A stretch of DNA of 64,000 bases from WLMZ01 sp038227995. Its GTDB lineage: Bacteria; Actinomycetota; Acidimicrobiia; Acidimicrobiales; Ilumatobacteraceae. Positions 37,132 to 45,121 of this stretch are shown in pieces (position 1 is the stretch's first letter; the number at the start of each line of letters is the position of its first letter). The stretch covers positions 1-64,000 of the forward strand of contig JBBRPP010000012.1 in assembly GCA_038227995.1 (NCBI GenBank). Reading direction: 5' to 3'. The notes beneath the pieces were generated by a model that was given only the letters and a program-made list of their open reading frames with translations, was not told the DNA's origin and ran no database searches. A program made the translations under genes and the position numbers.

Positions 37132-38069
37132 GATGCGTCTCCTGCGAGGCCGGAGCCACTGCCGAGTAGATGGAAAAGGACCGCCATCCGGACGTTGACA
37201 CCGTTGGTGACCTGCTGGGCGATGACAGACCCGGGGAGTTCGGACGGATCGACCGCCATCTCCACGCCGCGATTCATCGGTCCGGGGTGCATGACCAGCG
37301 CGTGCTGTTGCAGCCGGGCGGCCCGGGGTGGCGTGAGGCCGAAGCATGCCGTGTATTCCCTCAGGCTCGGTACCAGCGCCTCGTGCATGCGTTCGCGCTG
37401 CATCCGCAGCATGTACAGCACGTCGACGTCGGCGACGACGTCGTCGATGTGATGGGCGACATCGACCGGCCAACCGTCGAGCGAGGGTGGTAACAGGGTC
37501 TCGGGCGCAACCAGCGTCACTCGCGCACCGAGGGCGGCGAACGCCCACACGTCACTGCGCGCGACCCGACTGTGTTTGATGTCGCCGACGATCGCGATGT
37601 GCAGTCCGTCGAAGCCGTCAGGCCTGTTGAGAGCCGTGCGGATCGTGTAGCAGTCGAGCAACGCCTGCGTCGGGTGTTCGTGCCAACCGTCGCCGGCGTT
37701 GATCACGCTCGCGTCCGTCCAGCGGCTGATCTGCCACGGCACGCCGCTGCTCTTGTGGCGCACCACGAACGCGTCGACACCCATGGCCGCAATGGTCTCG
37801 ATCGTGTCGCGCAGGCTCTCGCCCTTGTTGACGCTGCTCGTGCTCACGCTGAACGTCATCGTGTCGGCGCTGAGACGTTTGGCGGCGGTCTCGAAACTGA
37901 GCCGGGTGCGCGTGCTGTCCTCGAAGAAGAGGCTCACCACGGTCTTGCCCCGCAGTGCAGGCACCTTGGGAATCGGCCGGCGGTTGATCTCGGCCATGTG
38001 GTCGCTCAGATCGAGCAGATGACGAAGGCCATCCACCCCGAGTTCGTCGATCGACCGGAGGTGCTTCAT
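37128..38069 (-). CDS. pyrB: Aspartate carbamoyltransferase catalytic subunit
   Basis: Committed step of pyrimidine synthesis. The 313-residue protein has FFEDSTRTRLSFETA with STRTR at 52-56 for carbamoyl phosphate, HPTQALLD, the catalytic-loop VNKGES and a C-terminal MHPGPMNRG aspartate loop. No pyrI regulatory subunit gene is present, as in Gram-positives. Start overlaps the pyrR stop by one base. Confidence 0.97.
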   Translation of the reverse strand: MKHLRSIDELGVDGLRHLLDLSDHMAEINRRPIPKVPALRGKTVVSLFFEDSTRTRLSFETAAKRLSADTMTFSVSTSSVNKGESLRDTIETIAAMGVDAFVVRHKSSGVPWQISRWTDASVINAGDGWHEHPTQALLDCYTIRTALNRPDGFDGLHIAIVGDIKHSRVARSDVWAFAALGARVTLVAPETLLPPSLDGWPVDVAHHIDDVVADVDVLYMLRMQRERMHEALVPSLREYTACFGLTPPRAARLQQHALVMHPGPMNRGVEMAVDPSELPGSVIAQQVTNGVNVRMAVLFHLLGSGSGLAGDAS

Positions 38070-38704
38070 CAGTTCCCCGCCCCATCGGTCGCCCCGCGCC
38101 CGGCTCGGTGTCCGATCACGACTCCGCCCTGGCTGACTCGAACATCTTCGTCGCGGCTGCTCGGCAGGTTCTTGCCGACGAAATCGGGCCGGATCGGCAA
38201 CTCGCGATGACCTCGATCGACCAGGACCGCGAGCTGCACCATCCGAGGTCGTCCGTACTCGTTCATTGCGTCGAGCGCGGCCCGTACCGTTCGGCCCGTG
38301 AACAACACGTCGTCGACCAGCACCACGACGGCGCCGTCGAGGTTCACGGGGATGTCGGTCACTGATCCGGGGACGACCGGGCGCAGACCGATGTCATCGC
38401 GGTACATCGACGCGTCGACCGCACCGACCGGCACCGCGACGCCCGGTTCGATCCTCGCGATCGAGGCCGCCAATTCGTGTGCGATCCAGACACCGCCGCG
38501 CTGCAGGCCGATCAGCACCACGTCGTCGAGTCCACGGTTGCGTTCGATGATCTCGTGCGCGATCCGGGTCACGGCGCGGCGCACATCGTCGGCCGAGAGC
38601 ACCTCGGCCTTGATCGTGAAGTCGCCGCGGGTGGACACGGTTGCGGCGGTCGAGGAATCGGGCGAGCCGTTCTTGGGCGTAGCACTGCGACTCAACTCGG
38701 ACAT
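38069..38704 (-). CDS. pyrR: Pyrimidine operon regulator PyrR
   Basis: UMP-responsive RNA-binding regulator, often also a uracil phosphoribosyltransferase. In the 211-residue protein the type I PRTase core has the PRPP loop LVDDVLFTGRT (129-139) and the PyrR marker DASMYRDDIG. The first 30 residues (Ser/Thr-rich) are an extension not typical of the family; a later start is possible. GGAGGAG lies 11 nt before the ATG, immediately after a PyrR-binding-type hairpin, so translation is probably self-controlled. First gene of pyrR-pyrB-pyrC-carA-carB-pyrD. Confidence 0.94.
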   Translation of the reverse strand: MSELSRSATPKNGSPDSSTAATVSTRGDFTIKAEVLSADDVRRAVTRIAHEIIERNRGLDDVVLIGLQRGGVWIAHELAASIARIEPGVAVPVGAVDASMYRDDIGLRPVVPGSVTDIPVNLDGAVVVLVDDVLFTGRTVRAALDAMNEYGRPRMVQLAVLVDRGHRELPIRPDFVGKNLPSSRDEDVRVSQGGVVIGHRAGRGATDGAGN

Positions 38705-38725
38705 CTCGACATCATCTCCTCCGTT

Positions 38726-38765
38726 CGGGCCTCTCTGGACCCGTTTGACGGCTTCATGGAAGATA
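38726..38765 (-). promoter_or_regulatory. PyrR RNA-binding hairpin and candidate pyr promoter
   Basis: The transcript reads CGGG-TCCAGAGAGG-CCCG at 38743-38726, a 4-bp stem presenting the UCCAGAGAGG loop that PyrR recognises in Bacillus and mycobacteria. It lies directly before the Shine-Dalgarno site GGAGGAG (38722-38716), fitting translational repression. An extended -10 box, TGCTATCTT, sits at 38768-38760 (hexamer 38765-38760), which would start the mRNA about 10 nt before the hairpin; no good -35 was found. Confidence 0.8.
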
Positions 38766-38779
38766 GCAGAGTTCGACCG

Positions 38780-40996
38780 CTATCCGTCGCAACCGCTTCC
38801 GGGCGGCGGATCGCCGCGAGTGAGGTCGGTGAGCTGGACGCCCCCGTTGCGGACTTCCAACGAGACCCGGGTCTGATCAGTGAGCCGAACCGCGGCCCGG
38901 ATCATGCCGTCGATCACCAGGGCAGCCGAACGGGCGCCGACCACGAGCGCGAACGTGTGCGGCGAGTCGTCGCGCAGCGGTGCTGCAGCGACGGGGTTCG
39001 GGTCGATGCTCGGATCGGTCGCCGCACCGGGATCGGTCGCAGCCGGACCGACATTCGTGTCGTCGGTGGCCGCCGGGGCGAGGTTGACCGAATCGAAGAC
39101 GGCACCGTCGTTGCCGGAGAAGATCTCCGTGTCGGCGATGTTGAGCCGAGCATTCGGCGTGCCACTGTGCAGGCTCTGGAACCGGAACGACAGGAACGAT
39201 CCCGAACCCCCCGGTGCTGCGGCGTAGGTGCCTGCGATTCGCGTGCACAAGCCCTCGCTGAGTCGCAGGACGTCGTCGGCCGAGGGAGCAGTCGTCGCCG
39301 GGAGCGACGCCGAACCTTGTCGCACCGTCCATTTGGATCCCGAACCGAACGGCAGCGTTGGCGCGAACGGGGTTCCGCCGGAGCCGTCGATCACAGCCTT
39401 CGCCTCGTCGGTGCGGTAGTAGACGTTGTTGTCGCTGCCTTCGTAGACCTTGGTGAAGTTCTTGTTCACATATGCGGCGAACGGATTGCCCTGTGCGACA
39501 GGCAGCGCTGTTTCTTCGAGGAACACGGCCGGATGAGATTCACGCATGTCATCGGCGAACCACTCCCACGTCTTCGGCAAGACGTATTGCGGACCGGACC
39601 GACCGAGATAGATCTGCCCGAGCATGAAGCTCTTCCAGATCCATCGGGTGGCCGCGACCCGGTGATAGTTGAGGTACGGCCAGGGGTATTCGGTCCACAG
39701 CAACAATGGATCGTTCTGGTTCGAGACGAGATCGAGCATCGCCCGGACACTGCGCTGCTTGCCCGGCTCCGTCGCAACGCGCGCCTTGGCGACATCGTTC
39801 ACGCTCGTGAAGCTGCTCGCTGCTTCCAGACCGAGCGTGAGGTGTCCACCGCCCATCGCCGCGATCGACAGGAGACACGCCACGAGCGGCCATGCAACGA
39901 CGGATCGGAACTCGCCTCGCTCACGAGCGACGAACCGGTACACGTGACCGATGATCGCGGTGGCCATCAGCGCCGTTGGCATCGCCAGGATCGAGAAGTA
40001 GTGGGTCGAGTAACGCTGACTCATCACCAGCTCGGTCCAAGCCCCGGCGAACCACACCATCAGCGCGAAGTGGATCGTCCGAACTCGACGGTCGAAGGTC
40101 TTCCACAGCGCACCGGTCAGTGCGAGGAACGCGACGACGACCACGAGCGACACGGGCCAGGCTCGGTAGTAGCGGAGGATCACGTCTCGGCCGTAGACGA
40201 GTTGGTTGGCGAAGGTTCGACCCGTCCCGGCGTTCTGATAGCTGTTGTACGTCCAGTAGTCGGCGACGAACTCCACCAAGCGTCCGCGGATCGCGTAGTA
40301 GATCGGCGGAAGCAGGAACACGATGATCGGACCACCGACGAGGATCCGGCGGCACCGTCGATACTCCTGGTCGTCGTCGATCGCCTCGACGCTGGACCAC
40401 GCCAGCAGTCCGACCGCAAACGCCGCGATGGTGCAGACGAACAACGTCTGGATCGCGGTGCCGAGGACGATCGCGACAGCGATCGCCGACCACGTGGCTC
40501 GCTTCGGCAACCAGAACCGTGGCGTGAGCCCGATCAACCAGGCGAGGGCCAGCATCGCGACGACCATGTTGCGCGCGTACAGGACACCTGCGTAGTCGGC
40601 CTTGCCGAGCGTGAAGTGGTAGAAGACGCCAATGCCGGCTGCGACACCGAGCAGTCGATGGCCACCGACCGCCCGAGTCGTCGCACTGGCCGCCCATGCG
40701 ACGATGCCGCTGGCGATCAGGATGAAGAACGAGATCGCGTACCAGAAGCCGTTCCATGACGTGATCGCCGTTGCGACGCGATACACCTCCAACTCGAACG
40801 AGCCCTTGTTCACGAGGCCGTTCTCGTAGTACGTTCCACCGAAGTGAAGTGCGCGTTCGACGTTGACGCGCGTCTGCATCGGGTCCCAGTTCTGGGCGCG
40901 ATACTCGTTGTGGAAGAACGCAGCGATCACCATCGCTGCGACGAGAAACACCGTGGCAACCGTGAACCATCGCTGCCAGCGAATACGAGCGGTCAT
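38780..40996 (-). CDS. Large polytopic membrane protein, GT-C-like, function unknown
   Basis: A 738-residue protein. About ten transmembrane segments are visible between residues 10 and 400 (for example FTVATVFLVAAMVIAAFF, ILVGGPIIVFLLPPIYYAI), then a soluble, presumably extracytoplasmic domain of some 330 residues ending in a beta-rich Gly/Asp-rich tail. The architecture resembles GT-C polyprenyl-phosphate-dependent glycosyltransferases, and WDPMQ shortly after the first helix could be an acidic catalytic loop, but no family is recognised with confidence. Its ATG overlaps the next membrane gene by 4 bp, so the two form an operon ahead of pyrR. Confidence 0.7.
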   Translation of the reverse strand: MTARIRWQRWFTVATVFLVAAMVIAAFFHNEYRAQNWDPMQTRVNVERALHFGGTYYENGLVNKGSFELEVYRVATAITSWNGFWYAISFFILIASGIVAWAASATTRAVGGHRLLGVAAGIGVFYHFTLGKADYAGVLYARNMVVAMLALAWLIGLTPRFWLPKRATWSAIAVAIVLGTAIQTLFVCTIAAFAVGLLAWSSVEAIDDDQEYRRCRRILVGGPIIVFLLPPIYYAIRGRLVEFVADYWTYNSYQNAGTGRTFANQLVYGRDVILRYYRAWPVSLVVVVAFLALTGALWKTFDRRVRTIHFALMVWFAGAWTELVMSQRYSTHYFSILAMPTALMATAIIGHVYRFVARERGEFRSVVAWPLVACLLSIAAMGGGHLTLGLEAASSFTSVNDVAKARVATEPGKQRSVRAMLDLVSNQNDPLLLWTEYPWPYLNYHRVAATRWIWKSFMLGQIYLGRSGPQYVLPKTWEWFADDMRESHPAVFLEETALPVAQGNPFAAYVNKNFTKVYEGSDNNVYYRTDEAKAVIDGSGGTPFAPTLPFGSGSKWTVRQGSASLPATTAPSADDVLRLSEGLCTRIAGTYAAAPGGSGSFLSFRFQSLHSGTPNARLNIADTEIFSGNDGAVFDSVNLAPAATDDTNVGPAATDPGAATDPSIDPNPVAAAPLRDDSPHTFALVVGARSAALVIDGMIRAAVRLTDQTRVSLEVRNGGVQLTDLTRGDPPPGSGCDG

Positions 40997-42531
40997 TTCA
41001 CCGCTTCCAGGGTGTCGCCATTCGCGGCACCGTCACCCGCGAGATCGGTGGCGTTGTCGCCGCCACGATCGCCGCCCAGATCACGTTCGTCATCACAACG
41101 GTCGTCAACAGGGTCACCGGCCGCAATGCCCGTCGCCACGCGACGGTTCCGGATCATCGTCTCGATGAGCGTCTCCAACCCGACAGCGACGCACACCACC
41201 ATCACCAGCGACATCCGCGACAGCGGGCCCACCATGTGCCGCTGGACCTCGACCGAGTCACCGACATAGGCCATGTACAGGTCGACGAACGTGGACACGA
41301 GCAACAGCCCGAGCACCACCGCTTGGACGCGTCGTCGCCGCAGGAACGTCGCGATCAGCGAGAGCACCGACAACAACGTCCACAGTGCAAGGCCCGTCAT
41401 GGTGGTCGGACCCGCCAGTTGGGCCGGCGGCGGGTCGGGCAGACGATTGCCGACCTTGAACGCGTCGTACGCACCCTGGTTCGTCTGCAGCAACGCGGGC
41501 AGGTCGTGCGAGAGCGCATTGATCCAGTGCGGAGCGAACCGAACGTACGACTCGATCATGATCCGTTGTCCCGGACCATCGGCCCACTTCCGGAAACCCT
41601 CGAGATCCGGGCTCGTCAGGAGATCCCAGTTGTTGTCGAAACTGCTGAAGCCGGACCGCTTGATCAACGCGGCGTCGACGGGCATCCCCTGATCGGCGAA
41701 CCACTGCGTCAGCTCCTTGTCGGGGAGCACCCGTAACCCGACGTTGTTGTAGGTGGCGTACCGATCGCGGCCGTTCGCCGATTGCGCCAGGGCGACACCG
41801 ATGCACACCACCAGCGTGGCAATACCCCATCGGCGCAAACCACGGCGCAGACGCGGGTCGGCCGACTTCCAGAGCCATGATGCGATCAGCAGCGCGGGCA
41901 CACCGACGGCCGCCCATGGTGGAACGTTCGAGTCACGGACGAGGATCCACGCGACCGTCGCGACGCCAGCCCAGTTCAGTCTGCGGCGCGTCGGGTCGGC
42001 GGAGAACGCCCACCACGCGATGACCGACAGCACGGCCAACGTCATGCCGAGCGACTCGCTGAGGATGTGCGTGTTCCACAGTGCGAATCGCGGTTCGATC
42101 GCGATCGTGACGATCAAGAACGCACACACGACCCGCGCTTCGTTCTGGCGCAGAATTCGCAATGCGACGCGTGCGGCGAGCAGATATGCGACGCTGTACA
42201 AGAAGGTCTGCACGACGACCGTGATCACCGTGCCCCTGCCCAGCAGGAACAGGAGCAGCGGAAAGGCGATCGGGCGCTCCGCGGCGTAGAACGCAGGGCG
42301 GAACGGCGTGAGGCGCGCCGCGTGCTTGAACGAGAACGAGTCGGGGAAGAAGATCTTGAACCGGCCCGGCCACGACGCGCCGAGCACTCGGATCATGAAG
42401 ACCGCGAGGCCGACCGCGGCCAACACAGAGCAGGCACGACGTCGCCATTCAGTGTCGAGGAAACGCGGCGCGACGGCCCGGTGGAAGTACCGCCTGAGCC
42501 CGCCCGTCATCCGCGTTGCGAGAGCGCCCAT
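40993..42531 (-). CDS. Polytopic membrane protein, function unknown (pair partner)
   Basis: A 512-residue protein with about ten transmembrane segments and a hydrophilic loop of roughly 130 residues (about 255-385), which is the layout of GT-C or DUF-type surface-polysaccharide enzymes. The C terminus is a 60-residue acidic Gly/Asp/Asn-rich tail (DDRCDDERDLGGDRGGDN region), likely cytoplasmic and disordered. TAGCGT ends 7 nt before the ATG, so the mRNA is probably leaderless. Translation-coupled to the larger downstream membrane protein. Confidence 0.7.
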   Translation of the reverse strand: MGALATRMTGGLRRYFHRAVAPRFLDTEWRRRACSVLAAVGLAVFMIRVLGASWPGRFKIFFPDSFSFKHAARLTPFRPAFYAAERPIAFPLLLFLLGRGTVITVVVQTFLYSVAYLLAARVALRILRQNEARVVCAFLIVTIAIEPRFALWNTHILSESLGMTLAVLSVIAWWAFSADPTRRRLNWAGVATVAWILVRDSNVPPWAAVGVPALLIASWLWKSADPRLRRGLRRWGIATLVVCIGVALAQSANGRDRYATYNNVGLRVLPDKELTQWFADQGMPVDAALIKRSGFSSFDNNWDLLTSPDLEGFRKWADGPGQRIMIESYVRFAPHWINALSHDLPALLQTNQGAYDAFKVGNRLPDPPPAQLAGPTTMTGLALWTLLSVLSLIATFLRRRRVQAVVLGLLLVSTFVDLYMAYVGDSVEVQRHMVGPLSRMSLVMVVCVAVGLETLIETMIRNRRVATGIAAGDPVDDRCDDERDLGGDRGGDNATDLAGDGAANGDTLEAVK

Positions 42532-42558
42532 CGAGCAGACGCTAGCAATTGGCGTGCA

Positions 42559-42984
42559 TCAAGTTCCGGCACGCACCTTGGCCGAGATCGCGGCGAGAAC
42601 ACCGTTCACGAAACGGCCGGAATCGTCGGTGGAGAACCGCTTGGCGAGCTCGACTGCCTCGTCGATCACGACGGCGACAGGAACGTCGGGCCGGTGGAGC
42701 AACTCGTATGTGCCGATGCGGAGAATGTTGCGATCGAGGGTTGGCATTCGTTGCAGGGTCCAACCCTTGGCATGTGTCGCGATCAGGTCGTCGATCTCAC
42801 GGCCGCCCGTCTCGACGCCGCGCACGAGCTGCTGCGTCAACTCGTCCGGCGTCAGCACCTGGCCGTCGACGACGTCGGATGGAGCGATCGACTTGGACTC
42901 GGCCTCGTAGAGCAGGATCAGCGCGCGTTCGCGTGCATCGGAGCGTTCGTCCTCGACGCCCTGTGGGCGGGCGCGGCGGGCCAT
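42559..42984 (-). CDS. nusB: Transcription antitermination factor NusB
   Basis: 141-residue all-helical RNA-binding protein that with NusE/S10 binds boxA of rRNA transcripts. Conserved: RERALILLYEAE at the start and WTLQRMPTLDRNILRIGTYELL, then VVIDEAVELAKRFSTDDSGRFVNGVL. Five bases separate it from efp; aroQ-pepP-efp-nusB is a common actinobacterial order. Confidence 0.95.
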   Translation of the reverse strand: MARRARPQGVEDERSDARERALILLYEAESKSIAPSDVVDGQVLTPDELTQQLVRGVETGGREIDDLIATHAKGWTLQRMPTLDRNILRIGTYELLHRPDVPVAVVIDEAVELAKRFSTDDSGRFVNGVLAAISAKVRAGT

Positions 42985-42989
42985 CGCGA

Positions 42990-43553
42990 TCAGACCCGCG
43001 TCATGTATTCACCGGTGCGCGTGTCGACCTTGACACGGTCGCCGGTGTTGATGAACAACGGCACCTGCACGACCTTGCCGGTCTCGAGCGTGGCCGGCTT
43101 GCGACCGCCGGTCGACCGATCGCCCTGCAACCCGGGCTCGGTCTCGGCGATGGTGAGCTCGACCGATGCGGCGATGTCGACGGCAACGATTTCGCCCTGG
43201 TAGACGGCGATCTGGGCCATCATGTTCTCGATCATGTAGTCGGCTGCCTCGCCCAGGGCCACCGGCCGAACCGTCATCTGGTCATAGGTCGCGGTGTCCA
43301 TGAACACATAGTCGTCGCCGTCGCGGTACAGGAACTGCATGTCGCTGCGCTCGAGGATCGCCTGCTCGACGCGGATGCCGGCGTTGAATGTGCGCTCGAG
43401 CATGTTGCCGGTCTTGAGGTTGCGCAGTTTGGTGCGAACGAACGCGCCGCCCTTACCGGGCTTGACGTGTTGGAACTCCACCACCTGGAACAGCCCGTTG
43501 TCGAGCTCGAGCGTGATCCCGTTCTTCAGATCGTTGGTGGTGATGGCAGGCAT
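42990..43553 (-). CDS. efp: Elongation factor P
   Basis: 187-residue tRNA-shaped factor that relieves stalling at polyproline. Three beta-barrel domains; the tip loop reads KPGKGGAF with Lys34 at the ribosomal tip, and the C-terminal domain ends in IKVDTRTGEYMTR-like sequence. No epmA/earP genes are nearby, so modification status is unknown. The ATG at 43553 is 28 bp inside the 3' end of the peptidase gene. Confidence 0.96.
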   Translation of the reverse strand: MPAITTNDLKNGITLELDNGLFQVVEFQHVKPGKGGAFVRTKLRNLKTGNMLERTFNAGIRVEQAILERSDMQFLYRDGDDYVFMDTATYDQMTVRPVALGEAADYMIENMMAQIAVYQGEIVAVDIAASVELTIAETEPGLQGDRSTGGRKPATLETGKVVQVPLFINTGDRVKVDTRTGEYMTRV

Positions 43554-44665
43554 GATGAATCCTTGGGCGTCTTGGTGAGCGGCTGGCATCCGGCGGTGGT
43601 CACAACCACCATGTCTTCGATTCGGACGCCACCGAAATCTCTACGATAGACGCCGGGTTCGACAGTCACCACGTCCGCGGCCCGAAGTGTGTCGTCGTAG
43701 CTCTGCGTCAACCACGGCGATTCATGGATCTGGAGGCCGACTCCGTGGCCGGTGCCATGGGTGAAGCAGGCTGCCCATCCGGCTGCGGCGATGCTCGAAC
43801 GACACACGTCATCGAGGTCGCGGCCGCGGGCGCCGGCCACGATGGCGTCGACCCCGGCGACCTGAGCGGCGAGCACCACATCGTAGATCTCGGCCTGGAG
43901 ATCGGTTGGATCGCCGATCACGAATGTGCGCGTCATGTCGCTGTGGTAGCCGTCGTACAGCGCGCCGAAGTCGACGACGACGGTCATCCCATCAACGATC
44001 CGAGTCTGGTCGGGGTGATGATGCGGCAACGCGGCGTTTGCACCGGCGGCGATGATCGTCTCGAAGCTGGGTCCGTCGGCACCTCGTTCACGCATCGCTG
44101 ATTCGAGCGCATCGCGGAACTGGGACTCGGTGAGCCCGTCGCCCAGCCGATGCGCGACCGAGGCGAGCGCATCGTCGGCGATCGTGGCAGCGCGCTGCAT
44201 GCGATCCAATTCCCCCGCGTCCTTCGTTCGCCGCTGCTCCTCGATCACGCCTGCCGTCGCGATCCAGTTGCCGCCGACCGCCGCAGTGAGATCTCTGTGT
44301 TGCGCATAACTGATGTTGCTCGCTTCGAAACCGAGACCGGTTCGCCGATTGACGGTGGTCGTGAGATGGTCGGTCATCGCCGATCGGGTGGTGCCGACCA
44401 GGACACGACCGTCGACGCCGGCGGAGCGCATCTGCTCCTCGGCCTGCTCGCCGTAGCGGCCGTCGGTGATCAGAGCGAGGTCGTCGTCAGCCACGACCAC
44501 CCATCCGTTCGAGCCGGTGAAGCCCGTGAGCCAGCGAATGTTGGTGAGGTCGGTGACGAGCAACGCATCGACCTCTTCGGCAGTGCCACCCTGCGTGGCG
44601 CGATCACGGATCGACGCTCTCACCCGAGCGAGGCGCCCGGGATGATCCATCGCTGCGAGGGCCAT
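43526..44665 (-). CDS. M24-family Xaa-Pro aminopeptidase/dipeptidase
   Basis: A 379-residue metallopeptidase. N-terminal creatinase-like domain (LLVTDLTNIRWLTGFTGSNG) and a pita-bread catalytic domain: VVDFGALYDGYHSDMTRT with two metal Asp, HGTGHGVGLQIHE with the metal His, and VEPGVY plus VRIED with the two metal Glu. All five ligands are present. Start at 44665 overlaps the aroQ stop by one base; an ATG at 44650 is an alternative. The usual neighbour of efp. Confidence 0.92.
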   Translation of the reverse strand: MALAAMDHPGRLARVRASIRDRATQGGTAEEVDALLVTDLTNIRWLTGFTGSNGWVVVADDDLALITDGRYGEQAEEQMRSAGVDGRVLVGTTRSAMTDHLTTTVNRRTGLGFEASNISYAQHRDLTAAVGGNWIATAGVIEEQRRTKDAGELDRMQRAATIADDALASVAHRLGDGLTESQFRDALESAMRERGADGPSFETIIAAGANAALPHHHPDQTRIVDGMTVVVDFGALYDGYHSDMTRTFVIGDPTDLQAEIYDVVLAAQVAGVDAIVAGARGRDLDDVCRSSIAAAGWAACFTHGTGHGVGLQIHESPWLTQSYDDTLRAADVVTVEPGVYRRDFGGVRIEDMVVVTTAGCQPLTKTPKDSSCLPSPPTI

Positions 44666-45117
44666 CACGCCTCCCGGGAGCGCAGCAGCCGGTCGACCGC
44701 CTGTACCGCCAGCTCGTATCCATGCATCCCCAGCCCGACGATCGTTCCGGACGCGACCGGAGACACGACGCTCGTGTGGCGCCACGGCTCGCGTGCGTTC
44801 GGGTTGGAGATGTGGACCTCGATCACCGGGCCGTTGAACGCGGCCAGGGCGTCGTGCAGGCTCCATGCGTAGTGGGTGAACGCGCCGGGATTGATGATGA
44901 TCGCCGACGACGTGGTGCGCGCCGCGTGGATCGCCTCGACGAGCTCGCCCTCGTGATTGGTCTGCAGCGCATCGACGGACAATCCGAGCGGATCCGCGGC
45001 GGAACGCACTGCCGCCTCGTAGTCGGCGAGCGTGGCGGTGCCGTAGATGTGGGGCTCGCGTTGCCCCAACAAGTTCAGGTTCGGGCCGTGGAACAGTGAG
45101 ATGACGTGCGTCGCCAT
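44665..45117 (-). CDS. aroQ: 3-dehydroquinate dehydratase, type II
   Basis: Third step of the shikimate pathway. The 150-residue protein begins with the type II block FHGPNLNLLGQREPHIYG and has NPGAFTHYAWSLHDA and VEVHISNPNAREPWRH with the catalytic His and Arg residues. In many bacteria the first block contains a catalytic Tyr within YG; here it is retained. The ATG at 45117 is 4 bp after the HAD-PlsC stop. Confidence 0.95.
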   Translation of the reverse strand: MATHVISLFHGPNLNLLGQREPHIYGTATLADYEAAVRSAADPLGLSVDALQTNHEGELVEAIHAARTTSSAIIINPGAFTHYAWSLHDALAAFNGPVIEVHISNPNAREPWRHTSVVSPVASGTIVGLGMHGYELAVQAVDRLLRSREA

Positions 45118-45121
45118 GGAA

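Noticed and set aside
38477..40759. A 760-codon open frame on the plus strand opposite the large membrane protein gene
   Set aside because: It is Arg/Asp/His-rich with no domain pattern, has no ribosome site or -10 box, and is the usual antisense shadow of a high-GC gene; the minus-strand product has clear transmembrane segments.
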